Positions 24,709 through 32,816 of a DNA stretch of 64,000 bases are shown piece after piece. Position numbers and translations under genes: made by a program. The DNA comes from 0-14-0-80-60-11 sp049322355 (GTDB lineage Bacteria > Desulfobacterota > Desulfobaccia > Desulfobaccales > 0-14-0-80-60-11): positions 62,001 to 126,000 of the forward strand of contig JBMORG010000020.1 in NCBI GenBank assembly GCA_049322355.1, in the 5' to 3' direction. Within the stretch, counting starts at the first letter, position 1, and every line of letters begins with the position of its first letter. The notes under the pieces are model-generated. The model did not search any database. It saw only the letters and a list, made by a program, of their open reading frames with translations, and was not told where the DNA came from.

Positions 24709-24790
24709 GCCCAAGCCAAGCTTGGGCGGAAAGCGGCGTTCCCAAGTACAACTTGGGAACGAGGGGTTAGGAGTAAAACTTGGGAACGAG
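24709..24790. repeat. GTTCCCAAGT-ACA-ACTTGGGAAC palindrome and relatives
   Basis: A perfect 10-bp inverted repeat with ACA loop (24738-24760), preceded by GCCCAAG-CCAAG-CTTGGGC (24708-24727) and followed by a second half-copy AACTTGGGAACGAGG. This family is distinct from the CCCCCTTT family found immediately next to it. Confidence 0.75.
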
Positions 24791-24795
24791 GACGC

Positions 24796-24872
24796 AAAAT
24801 CCCCCCTGCCCCCCTTTGCTAAAGGGGGGTTTTAAAGTCCCCCTTTGGCAAAGGGGGATTTAGGGGGATTTG
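24796..24872. repeat. CCCCCTTT/AAAGGGGG palindrome pair, copy 3
   Basis: CCCCCCTTTGCTAAAGGGGGG then AGTCCCCCTTTGGCAAAGGGGGA and TTTAGGGGGATTT. The two palindromes are only 5 bases apart here. It lies 25 bases from the 3' end of the CheB/CheR kinase gene, where it could terminate transcription from both sides. Confidence 0.85.
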
Positions 24873-24896
24873 AAGTTTTCACGGTAAATTATATCC

Positions 24897-27800
24897 TCAA
24901 TCCGCCGGGGAGCCATCCGTGGGTACGGCAAAGGTGATCCTGGTGCCTTTGTCCGCTTCGCTGGTCAGGTTAAAGGTGCCCCCCAGGGAGCGGATGCGCC
25001 CTTCCATGAGGGCCAGGCCCATCTTGCGGCCCCCATCCCCTCCCAAAACCTCGGGAACCGCCTGGAACTCCTTGCCGTCTTTGGTTACCACAAACGGCAC
25101 CCGGCCCACCAGGTAGGCTTTGTCCGGCGATGCCTGAATCTTCTCGTACAGCTTCACGCCGGCGGCAGCGTCCACCTGGAACCCGATGCCGTTGTCGGTT
25201 ACCTGGAACCGGACTTTCTTATCCAGTTTTTCTACTTCCAGGGAGACCCGGGTGGCCTGGGCATGTTTGACCACGTTGAGCAGGGCTTCGTGCAAGACCC
25301 GGTAGAGCATCACCTGGGTCTTGGGCGTAAACAGTTGGTCCAGGTCGGGGACCTGGAGCGCGGCCTTGATTTGGAAATATTGGGTAAAGTGCTCCACCAG
25401 GTGGCGAAGCGCCGGAGTCAGGCCCAGGTCCAGGACCTGGGGGCGCAACCCCCAGGAAAGCTCCCGGGTCTCTTCCATCAAACCGTCAATCTGCTTGATA
25501 GCCTGGTCCAGTTCCTCCCGGTCTTTGGAGCAGGCTATCGGGAGGTGAGTGGCAATACTCCGAAGTTTCAGCTTCAAAGCCACCAGGTTTTGGGCCAGCT
25601 CCTCGTGGAGGGCCAGGGACACGGACTCCCGTTCACATTCCTGGGCGCTCATGAGGTCGGCATTGAGTACCTGGAGTCGGCGTTCCGACTCCTGGAGCGC
25701 GGCTTCCGTCTCTTTCAGCGCGGTAATGTCCTGAAGGGCCAAAAGAATGAGGTCCGGGCCCGGCGCCTGGCGGAGACGCCGGGCGTTGAGGAGAAAGACG
25801 CGGCGGCCGAGGCGGTGAAAGACCCGGTCCACCTCAAAGCCCTGACACACCCCATCCTGGGGGAGAATCTCCTCCAACTGGCGCTTGAGCTCGGGAATGT
25901 CGAACTGTCGGTCCCCTAATTCATAAATCGGCCGGTTTTCCGTTTCCTGGGGGGAAACCTGAAAGGTCTGGCAAAAACTGTCATTGGCCGAGACCACCTT
26001 AAGATCTCTATCCAACACCAACAGGGGCACGCCCATGGTCTGAATAATGGACTGCGCCACATTCCTGGCATTTTCCAGGTCCTGCATGGTGCACTTCAAC
26101 TTGTCAACGTCCGCCAGGGTAAGGACCAGGCCTTCGATCTTGTTTTCCGTGGTCTTATAGGGACGAATCTGGAGCTGGTACCAGCGCCCCTGGTTGTCCT
26201 GCACCTCCCGGGTCTCGATCCTCAGGTTGTCAATGGCGTCCCGAAGCAGCGTTTCAAAGTCCTCGATTTCCAGCCCGGTCTTGATATCCCCGATGGGCCT
26301 GCCGCTGTCCGCGGGAATGAGGTGCAGCACTTCTTTGGCCATGGGGTTGAAGCGCCGGATGCGCAGGTTTTGGTCTAAAAAGAGGATGGGGAGGTTGACA
26401 CTGCCCAGGAGGTTCACCAGGTCGTCGTTGGTCTGGGTGAGCTCCAGGTTGCGGTTTTCCAGTTCTTCGTTGACCGTGGCCAGCTCCTCGTTGGCCGATT
26501 GCAGCTCTTCCCGGGAGGCCTCCAGCTCCTCGTTGAGGCTTTGCAGTTCCTCGTTGGAGGACATGATCTCTTCGTTGGTGCTCTTAAGCTCCTCCAGGGT
26601 AGCCTCCTGCTCTTCGATGGTGGCCTGGAGGTACTCCTTGGTGGCGGCCAGCTCGTGTTCCAGGTCACTGAGGCGTTCGTCCTTGGTGGTCGGCTTCCCC
26701 TTGCGACGCCTGGCTTCAAGTTTCTCCAATTCGGGGCGCGCCGGCGGGGTGACGTCTTCGAAGATCACCAGATAGTAATTCTCTTTAAAGGCGGTGGGGC
26801 TGATGGGGAAGACCTCGACATTGACCTCCAGAGCCCGGCCGTTATACTTGACTTTCAGTCCTTCCTTGCGCACCGGGGAGCCGCCTTTTATGGCCTGGTG
26901 CAGAGCGGCCCCCATCTCGGCCCGCAAGCCCTCCCGAACCATGCGCAGCAGGTTCAGACTGGCCTCCCCGGGCATAGGCTCCAGAAAGGGGCCGGTGTGG
27001 CCCCGGAATTGCAGAATCTTCATATCCTCGTCCACGACCACGCCCGCGGGCGCGAACCGGGCCAGGACAATGCGGTCGGCCTCCCGCTGCAGGTCCAGGG
27101 CGCTGGTTAATTCTCCCGGCGCCATGACGCGGATCGACAGGTCTTCCCGCTCGGCGTAGGCCTCCAGGGAAAACGTCAGGGGCACCCGTCCCGGGAGCTC
27201 CTTCTTGAGGTAAAATCTGTGCTTCTTGTCCACCAGGGTGAACATTTCCTGGAAGGCGCCGATGGCCTCGGACTTGCCCAGGACTAAAAACCCGTTGGGC
27301 TTCAGGGCGAAGTGGAAAATGGGGATGATCTTCTTTTGGAGCACCGGCCCCAGATAAATCAGGACGTTGCGGCAGGAGATGAGGTCCAGGTGGGAAAAGG
27401 GCGGGTCTTTGATAAGGTTCTGCCGGGCAAAGGTGCAGCGGTCCCGGATGGACTTGTGAATCTGGTAGCCGGAATCGGACCTCACAAAATAGCGCCCCAG
27501 GCGCTGCGCTGAGACGTTCTCCAGGACGTGCTCCCCATACTTGCCGGCCCGGGCCGCGTCAATGGCAGCATTATCGATGTCGGTGCCGAATATCTGAAGC
27601 GGCACTTCTTTGCCGATTTCAGTAAAAAACTCCAGAAGTGTAATGACCAGGGAGTAGACCTCTTCTCCGGTGGAGCAGCCGGGGACCCAGATGCGGATGG
27701 GGGCATCCGGGGGCCGATCCTGCATCAGGGCCGGGAACACCGAGCGCTTCAACTCGTCAAAGACATCCGGGTCCCGGAAGAAGGAGGTGACATTGATGAG

Positions 27801-28805
27801 GATGTCGGCATACAGGGCGGAGACCTCGTCGGGTTTTTCTTTGAGAATGGCAAGATAGTCCTTGAGATCATCAACCTTCCGGAGGGCCATGCGCCGGAAG
27901 GTGCGGCGCTTGATGGTGCTGTGCTTGTAGAAGGTAAAGTCCACCCCGGTGCTGCGCCTGAGGAGGTTGAGAATCTGGCTGAAGTCGCTCTCCTCCTCCG
28001 GCTTCAGGAGCCCGGTTTGGATGGCGGGTCCGATATAGGGATGCCGGGCGATGCGGGACAACTCCTTGGCGATGCCTTCGGGGGTAAGGACAAAATCGAC
28101 GCAGCCCGCGGCCACGGAACTCTGGGGCATGCCGGGGTATTTGGCCGTATGTTCGTCCTGGGCGAAGGTGATGCCCCCGGCTTCTTTGATGGCCTTCATG
28201 CCCAGGACCCCGTCCGAGGCGGTGCCGGAGAGGATGACTCCGATGGCCTGGCCGCCCCGGTCATCCGCCAGGGATGTGAGGAAGGTGTCCACCGGCAGGT
28301 AGCGGCCTTCGGAAATTTCCCGCTTTACCAGGCGCAAGGCCCCCTCCCGGATTTCCATGACCTCGCCGGGGGGCAGGATATAGACGTGATTAGCCTCAGG
28401 CTCTGTCCCTTCCTGGGCCTCTTCCACCGGGAGCACGGTGGCCTTGGAAAGAATCTGGGCCAACATGCTGTGCTGCTTGGCCGGGAGGTGCTGCAACAGG
28501 ACGAAGGCCATGCCGGTGTCCCGGGGCAGGTGCCGCAAGAGGTCGGTGAAGGCCTCCAGGCCCCCGGCGGAGGCCCCTACCCCCACCACCAGGGGAGGCG
28601 GCGGCTCAGGGGGCGGCGCGGATTTGGCCCGGGTCCGGGGTTTGGTCTTGGCGGCGGCTGCTTTAGGCTTGGGTGCGGCCTTAGGCCGGGCAGGAGCTTC
28701 GGGGGCTGGCGGCGGGGGCGCTGAAGCGGGAACGTCTGCAAGGGCTTTTTTCTTATCTTCCTGCCGGGATTCGGAGGCCGGGGCGGGGGTCTTCTTCCGG
28801 GGCAT
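24897..28805 (-). CDS. CheB-CheR-PAS-histidine kinase fusion protein
   Basis: A 1302-residue soluble signalling protein. After an Ala/Pro/Lys-rich tail (1-70) come: a CheB methylesterase domain (about 70-260; G-A-S-A-G-G-L, L-L-Q-H-L-P) without receiver domain; a CheR methyltransferase (about 270-540; G-C-S-T-G-E-E-V-Y-S-L); a long Glu-rich coiled coil (about 700-805); PAS domains (about 805-905 and 925-1040); a HisKA_3-type segment with the phospho-acceptor His near 1066 (L-A-L-H-E-E-L-A-Q); and a HATPase (N-V-V-K-H-A, D-N-G-I-G-F). About 50 unusual residues separate the G1 box from G-L-A-L. No partner response regulator is adjacent. It probably links receptor methylation to a phosphorelay. 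Confidence 0.9.
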   Translation of the reverse strand: MPRKKTPAPASESRQEDKKKALADVPASAPPPPAPEAPARPKAAPKPKAAAAKTKPRTRAKSAPPPEPPPPLVVGVGASAGGLEAFTDLLRHLPRDTGMAFVLLQHLPAKQHSMLAQILSKATVLPVEEAQEGTEPEANHVYILPPGEVMEIREGALRLVKREISEGRYLPVDTFLTSLADDRGGQAIGVILSGTASDGVLGMKAIKEAGGITFAQDEHTAKYPGMPQSSVAAGCVDFVLTPEGIAKELSRIARHPYIGPAIQTGLLKPEEESDFSQILNLLRRSTGVDFTFYKHSTIKRRTFRRMALRKVDDLKDYLAILKEKPDEVSALYADILINVTSFFRDPDVFDELKRSVFPALMQDRPPDAPIRIWVPGCSTGEEVYSLVITLLEFFTEIGKEVPLQIFGTDIDNAAIDAARAGKYGEHVLENVSAQRLGRYFVRSDSGYQIHKSIRDRCTFARQNLIKDPPFSHLDLISCRNVLIYLGPVLQKKIIPIFHFALKPNGFLVLGKSEAIGAFQEMFTLVDKKHRFYLKKELPGRVPLTFSLEAYAEREDLSIRVMAPGELTSALDLQREADRIVLARFAPAGVVVDEDMKILQFRGHTGPFLEPMPGEASLNLLRMVREGLRAEMGAALHQAIKGGSPVRKEGLKVKYNGRALEVNVEVFPISPTAFKENYYLVIFEDVTPPARPELEKLEARRRKGKPTTKDERLSDLEHELAATKEYLQATIEEQEATLEELKSTNEEIMSSNEELQSLNEELEASREELQSANEELATVNEELENRNLELTQTNDDLVNLLGSVNLPILFLDQNLRIRRFNPMAKEVLHLIPADSGRPIGDIKTGLEIEDFETLLRDAIDNLRIETREVQDNQGRWYQLQIRPYKTTENKIEGLVLTLADVDKLKCTMQDLENARNVAQSIIQTMGVPLLVLDRDLKVVSANDSFCQTFQVSPQETENRPIYELGDRQFDIPELKRQLEEILPQDGVCQGFEVDRVFHRLGRRVFLLNARRLRQAPGPDLILLALQDITALKETEAALQESERRLQVLNADLMSAQECERESVSLALHEELAQNLVALKLKLRSIATHLPIACSKDREELDQAIKQIDGLMEETRELSWGLRPQVLDLGLTPALRHLVEHFTQYFQIKAALQVPDLDQLFTPKTQVMLYRVLHEALLNVVKHAQATRVSLEVEKLDKKVRFQVTDNGIGFQVDAAAGVKLYEKIQASPDKAYLVGRVPFVVTKDGKEFQAVPEVLGGDGGRKMGLALMEGRIRSLGGTFNLTSEADKGTRITFAVPTDGSPAD

Positions 28806-29131
28806 AATAGACTCCTGGGGGGAGGTAACGAACTTATGAAAAATTAATCACTTTTCCAGGATTTACAATACTCTCATGTGGGGAAAATTTAAAGAAAAAA
28901 GCGGGCGGCGGCGCCAGAGCAAAGGTGGGGACTCAGGGAGGCGCAAAGCAAAGAGAGGCCGGACCGAAAAAGGGATTATAGGGCTTGCCATAGATTTGTG
29001 GCCTTGGTCATCTTGAAATCCCCCTAAATCCCCCTTTGTCAAAGGGGGACTTTATAAAAGATCCCACCCATTTCCCCCCTTTGATAAAGGAGGGCTTTAG
29101 AAGCGGTTCTCTATAGGTGGGGAGTTGATAC
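28806..29131. other. Intergenic region upstream of the CheB-CheR kinase
   Basis: A 326-base gap. It holds a CCCCCTTT repeat (29016-29097) near the carbamoyltransferase 3' end; the rest is the probable promoter region of the kinase gene, with AT-rich stretches near 28835-28900. No ORF of interest. Confidence 0.4.
29016..29097. repeat. CCCCCTTT/AAAGGGGG palindrome pair, copy 4
   Basis: AAATCCCCCTAAATCCCCC, then TTTGTCAAAGGGGGACTTT and a second palindrome CCCCCCTTTGATAAAGGAGGG after 22 bases. It lies 35 bases from the carbamoyltransferase stop codon. Confidence 0.85.
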
Positions 29132-30994
29132 CTAGTCCAACTCGAACTCCTGGCGCCAGTCGCCGGCCTCCTGCCAGGCAGGCTGGTCGGTTTTGGTGAA
29201 CAAGTAGTCACCCAGGACCAGGTAGTCCATTTCGGTGCGCATGAAGCACTGGTAGGCGTCATCCGGGGTGCAGACGATGGGCTCGCCCCGGACGTTGAAG
29301 CTGGTATTGACGATGAGGCCGCAGCCGGTGAGTTCCTTGAAGGCCTGGATCAGCCGCCAGTACCTTTCGTTGGTCTCTTTGTGCACCGTCTGGATGCGGG
29401 CCGAGTAGTCCACGTGGGTGATGGCGGGCACATCGGAGCGCAGGTGGTAGAGGCGGTCGAAGAGTTCCAGGTTTTCATAGCCGTCGGGCAGAGGGTTGCG
29501 CCGCTCTTCTTTGACCGGAGCCACCAGCAGCATATACGGGGAGGGCCGGTCCAAGTCGAAGTAGGTGGGGGTCTCCTCGTACAGCACCGAGGGGGCAAAA
29601 GGCCGGAAGCCCTCCCGGTATTTGATCTTAAGGTTGAGGCGCTTTTGCATCTCCGGGTGCCGGGGGTCTCCCAGGATGGAGCGGTTGCCCAAGGCCCGGG
29701 GCCCCCATTCCATACGCCCCTGAAACCAGCCCACCACCTGCCCCTGGGTCAGGAGTTGGGCCACGTCCCGGATGAGGTCGTTAAAATCTTCATAGTGCCG
29801 GTAGGGAGCCCGGTGCCGCCGGGCCACCCGGAGGATATCGTCCGGTCCGTATTCCGGCCCCAGATAGGAGCCCTGCATGTCGTCCAGCCGGGGATTGGCC
29901 ACCTGGCGCCCCTGGCCCTTCCAGATATGCCAGGCCGCCAGGGCGGCGCCCAGCGCTCCCCCGGCGTCCCCCGCCGCCGGCTGAATCCAGAGGTCCTTAA
30001 AGGTGCCCCGGCGGATCAACTTACCATTGGCCACGCAGTTCAGGGCTACGCCCCCGGCCATAACCAGGTAATCGGCGCCGGTGAGTTTCTTGGCGGTCTC
30101 GGCCATGGCCAGGACGATATCTTCCGTGGCCTGCTGGATGGCCAGGGCCAGGTCCATATGCCGCTGGTCCAGGAGACTCTCCCGGGGTCGGCGCGGCACC
30201 CCGAACAGGGATTCCCACTTGTCGTTGCGGCACATGGTCAGGCCGGTGGCGAAGTCGAAGTAATCCATATTCAGCAGCAAAGAGCCGTCGTCCCGGAGAT
30301 CCACCAGTTCGTCCAGAATCAGGGATTTCCAGCGCTTGACCCGGTCGGAGTCGGGGTTGCCGTAAGGGGCCAGTCCCATGAGCTTGTATTCGCCGCTGTT
30401 AACCTTGAAGCCGGTGTAGTAGGTGAAGGCGGAATAGAGGAGACCCACGGAGTGGGGGAATTGGAGCTCCCGCAGGATAGTGATATCGCGCCCGGCACCG
30501 AAGCCGATGATGGAGGTGGCCCATTCCCCCACGCCGTCCACCGTGAGGATGGCGGCCTCGGGGAACGGCGACGGATAAAAAGCCGAGGCTGCGTGGGACA
30601 GGTGGTGTTCCGGAAAGAGGACCGGGGGGGCGCCAGGCCCGGCTTTGGCCAGTTCATCTTTGAGCATGGTGCGCATCATGAGCTTTTCTCTGATCCACAC
30701 CGGCATGGCCATGATGAAGCTACGGAGTCCCCGGGGGGCAAAGCCGTGGTAGGTTTCCAGCAGGCGTTCGAACTTGAGATAGGGCTTATCGTAGAACGCC
30801 ACTGCGGTTAGATCACCGGGGGTGAGGCCAGACTCAGCCATGACATAGTTCAGGGCATTGGCCGGGAAGGCGGGGTCGTGTTTCTTGCGGGTAAAACGCT
30901 CTTCCTGGGCCGCGGCGACGATCTGGCCGTCGATGAGCAGGGCTGCAGCGCTGTCGTGATAAAAAGCGGAGAGACCGAGAATCGCTTCGGACAC
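29132..30994 (-). CDS. NodU/SxtI-type carbamoyltransferase
   Basis: A 620-residue carbamoyltransferase. The N-terminal domain (1-400) has the ASKHA-like start G-L-S-A-F-Y-H-D-S-A-A-A-L and the H-H-L-S-H-A-A-S-A-F segment that binds metal; the C-terminal domain (430-600) has G-W-F-Q-G-R-M-E-W-G-P-R-A-L-G-N-R-S-I and S-F-N-V-R-G-E-P-I-V. Known relatives (NodU, CmcH, SxtI, TobZ) move a carbamoyl group from carbamoyl phosphate, via a carbamoyl-adenylate, to a hydroxyl on a sugar or natural product. Next to a DUF5989 and an SxtJ-like gene it forms a recurring membrane-linked module. The acceptor here may be a surface glycan. It starts 12 bases after the DUF5989 stop. Confidence 0.92.
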   Translation of the reverse strand: MSEAILGLSAFYHDSAAALLIDGQIVAAAQEERFTRKKHDPAFPANALNYVMAESGLTPGDLTAVAFYDKPYLKFERLLETYHGFAPRGLRSFIMAMPVWIREKLMMRTMLKDELAKAGPGAPPVLFPEHHLSHAASAFYPSPFPEAAILTVDGVGEWATSIIGFGAGRDITILRELQFPHSVGLLYSAFTYYTGFKVNSGEYKLMGLAPYGNPDSDRVKRWKSLILDELVDLRDDGSLLLNMDYFDFATGLTMCRNDKWESLFGVPRRPRESLLDQRHMDLALAIQQATEDIVLAMAETAKKLTGADYLVMAGGVALNCVANGKLIRRGTFKDLWIQPAAGDAGGALGAALAAWHIWKGQGRQVANPRLDDMQGSYLGPEYGPDDILRVARRHRAPYRHYEDFNDLIRDVAQLLTQGQVVGWFQGRMEWGPRALGNRSILGDPRHPEMQKRLNLKIKYREGFRPFAPSVLYEETPTYFDLDRPSPYMLLVAPVKEERRNPLPDGYENLELFDRLYHLRSDVPAITHVDYSARIQTVHKETNERYWRLIQAFKELTGCGLIVNTSFNVRGEPIVCTPDDAYQCFMRTEMDYLVLGDYLFTKTDQPAWQEAGDWRQEFELD

Positions 30995-31006
30995 GCAACT
31001 TTCCCC

Positions 31007-31156
31007 TTAGAAAATGGTGTAGATAAAGGGTGCGATGGCCGAACCGCTGGCAAAGACCATCAAGGCCCCGAAAAACAACAACGTCAGAATGATGGGCAAC
31101 AGCCAGTATTTTTTCCTGACCTTAAGGAAGCCCCACAAATCTTTGGCAAAATTCAT
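31007..31156 (-). CDS. DUF5989-family small membrane protein
   Basis: A 49-residue protein found by translating the gap. It begins M-N-F-A-K-D-L-W-G-F-L and a basic patch (K-V-R-K-K-Y-W), then one membrane helix, and ends S-A-I-A-P-F-I-Y-T-I-F. This is the DUF5989 pattern, a family of about 50 residues that as I recall occurs beside carbamoyltransferases and corresponds to SxtK in saxitoxin clusters. It lies between the SxtJ-like gene and the carbamoyltransferase on the same strand. SD AAGGAGTTAGTT precedes ATG 31156. It probably anchors or guides the carbamoyltransferase at the inner membrane; that role is inferred. Confidence 0.85.
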   Translation of the reverse strand: MNFAKDLWGFLKVRKKYWLLPIILTLLFFGALMVFASGSAIAPFIYTIF

Positions 31157-31235
31157 GAACTAACTCCTTGGGCATAACATTCGGTTGGTTATGGGGTGCG
31201 TCCCAGACACCCAAGTGATCAGCAAAAGTCCAGTT

Positions 31236-31260
31236 ACAGGCTGGAAAGCCTGTGCCACCA
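31236..31260 (+). repeat. Degenerate copy of the CACAGGCG palindrome
   Basis: ACAGGCT-GGAA-AGCCTGT followed by GCCACCA, matching the tail of the repeats at 4150 and 17236 but with a changed stem and loop in which pairing is kept. It lies between the SxtJ-like and DUF5989 genes. Confidence 0.6.
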
Positions 31261-31301
31261 TAGATAGCGGACGGACGCCCGCCTCACTCAAATTTTCAAA
31301 C

Positions 31302-31721
31302 TCAATAAGGGTTCTCCAGGTCCTTTGCTTGGATGAGGCCCTGCCGCACGATGAAAACCGAGTCCCGGCCTTTTTTCCATTGCTTCAACTTGAGGGCGTC
31401 GGCGCCCATCAACCGGCGAATGAGACCGACGGGGGTGACCAGCAGGTAAAACAGCACCGTCAGAATTACCCGGGAGACTACGCTGCTCAAAACATGGGCC
31501 AGGCCGAACCAGAGGACCGCCAGAGGCCGGAAGGCGTTGGGCCAGACCATGGTAATGAGCAGCAGCGCCAGGCTAACAGGGAGGAACCTGGGAAACTTGC
31601 CCCAATAGCCTAAAAGCAGGCAGATCAACACCATGGCCATGCCCGTGTCTTTGGCTTGCTCCTTGGTGGAGCTTAACAACCACGACAAGATTCTGTTGCC
31701 GGGTTTATTTACTGTCGCCAT
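31302..31721 (-). CDS. SxtJ-like membrane protein
   Basis: A 139-residue protein with three or four predicted membrane helices (about residues 25-125) and a polar C-terminus ending K-D-L-E-N-P-Y. The stretch L-L-V-T-P-V-G-L-I-R-R-L-M-G and the terminal S-V-F-I-V-R fit the SxtJ family, named from saxitoxin gene clusters where it neighbours the carbamoyltransferase SxtI. It is upstream of the DUF5989 and carbamoyltransferase genes on the same strand, 145 bases away. I start it at ATG 31721 after GAGGGCAAAG; an in-frame TTG lies at 31733. The role is unknown; a membrane partner of the carbamoyltransferase is a reasonable guess. Confidence 0.78.
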   Translation of the reverse strand: MATVNKPGNRILSWLLSSTKEQAKDTGMAMVLICLLLGYWGKFPRFLPVSLALLLITMVWPNAFRPLAVLWFGLAHVLSSVVSRVILTVLFYLLVTPVGLIRRLMGADALKLKQWKKGRDSVFIVRQGLIQAKDLENPY

Positions 31722-31980
31722 CTTTGCCCTCAAAATACTTTAGATCCGTGATGTTTGAGTTTGATTTATAACATAATATCGTTTATCTTCAACGATGGCT
31801 AAACTTGATTGACGCCATCCCTGGCCGGGTGAGTGTTGGATAAATGTTGGAAGCGCTATTCTCAACGGACTTCGGGACAATCCGCCCTTCCCCTTTCCCC
31901 CGTTTCTTGCCATAATATTTTACCCGAAATCAAAAGAAATTTCGAGCCATTCTATTTCCACAGGGGACGGCAAAAGAACC

Positions 31981-32616
31981 ATGAGCGCCATGATACCTGA
32001 TCTGGAAGGTTATTTCCGGAGCCTGACGCCACCGGGCGACGCTTTGCTGCTGGAATTGGAACAGGAAGCCCAACGGGAGTCCATACCCATCGTGGGGCCG
32101 GTGGTGGGGGAGCTGCTCTTCATCCTGGCCAGGGCCACAGGCGCCTCCCGCATCCTGGAATTGGGCACCGCCACTGGGTATTCCGGCATTTTTCTGGGGC
32201 GGGCCTGCGCCGAAATTAACGGCCGGGTGGTGAGTCTGGAGTATGACGAAGCCATGGCTGACCGGGCCCGGGCTAATTTCGCTCGGGCCGGCCTGACTGA
32301 CGTAGTGGAGGTCAGAGTAGGCGAAGCTCTGAATCTCATGGCCGGGATGAGTGAGACCTTCGACCTGATCTTCCTGGACATCGACAAGGAATCCTACCTG
32401 CCGGCCCTGTCCCATTGCCGCCGCCTCCTGCGCGCCGGCGGCCTCCTGATCGCGGACAACGTCGGCTTTGCCGGCGCGGCGGACTTCAATCAGGAAATAA
32501 TGAGTCATCCTGCCTGGCGGGCCGTCCACCTGCTGAGTTTCCTGCCCCGCCACTCCCCGGAGCACGACGGCCTGACCCTGGCGGTAAAGACGGCTATGTC
32601 CGGGAACCTTTGGTAG
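31981..32616 (+). CDS. Class I O-methyltransferase (caffeoyl-CoA/catechol type)
   Basis: A 211-residue SAM-dependent methyltransferase. The SAM site is I-L-E-L-G-T-A-T-G-Y-S-G (about 58-69), followed by V-V-S-L-E-Y-D, then F-D-L-I-F-L-D-I-D-K with the divalent-metal Asp residues and L-I-A-D-N-V. This is the metal-dependent OMT_3 family, about normal length. Substrates in the family are catechols and related diols; here unknown. It is the only plus-strand gene inside a minus-strand set, so it may be an insertion or have its own promoter in the 260-base divergent gap with the SxtJ-like gene. Confidence 0.87.
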   Translation: MSAMIPDLEGYFRSLTPPGDALLLELEQEAQRESIPIVGPVVGELLFILARATGASRILELGTATGYSGIFLGRACAEINGRVVSLEYDEAMADRARANFARAGLTDVVEVRVGEALNLMAGMSETFDLIFLDIDKESYLPALSHCRRLLRAGGLLIADNVGFAGAADFNQEIMSHPAWRAVHLLSFLPRHSPEHDGLTLAVKTAMSGNLW

Positions 32617-32693
32617 GGTGGGTTGCTTGTTTTCTGTGAAAAGAATTTATGGGGCATGCCGTGCAGGATGCTAATGACGGCTTTGCCGGCCTT

Positions 32694-32784
32694 AAAGTCC
32701 CCCTTTAAAAAAAGGGGGATTTAGGGGGATTTTCAGGCACTTATAAATCACCCCTAACCCCCCTTTGGTAAAGGGGGGAATTTT
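32694..32784. repeat. CCCCCTTT/AAAGGGGG palindrome pair, copy 5
   Basis: AGTCCCCCTTTAAAAAAAGGGGGATTTAGGGGGATTT, then CACCCCTAACCCCCCTTTGGTAAAGGGGGG 18 bases on. It sits between the convergent 3' ends of the O-methyltransferase and SGNH hydrolase genes, an ideal place for a bidirectional terminator. Confidence 0.85.
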
Positions 32785-32816
32785 AAAGGCGTTTCCGGAT
32801 GGAAACTACATGCTGG

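Noticed and set aside
27528..28724. Long open frame antisense to the CheB-CheR kinase (398 residues)
   Set aside because: It lies wholly opposite a protein with clear motifs; its Gly/His/Asp-rich translation is typical of antisense frames in GC-rich DNA.
29381..30811. 476-residue open frame antisense to the carbamoyltransferase
   Set aside because: Opposite a well-recognised enzyme; no motif or plausible domain in its translation.
12706..32784. CRISPR array made of the CCCCCTTT repeats
   Set aside because: Copies are thousands of bases apart, vary in sequence and have no regular spacers.
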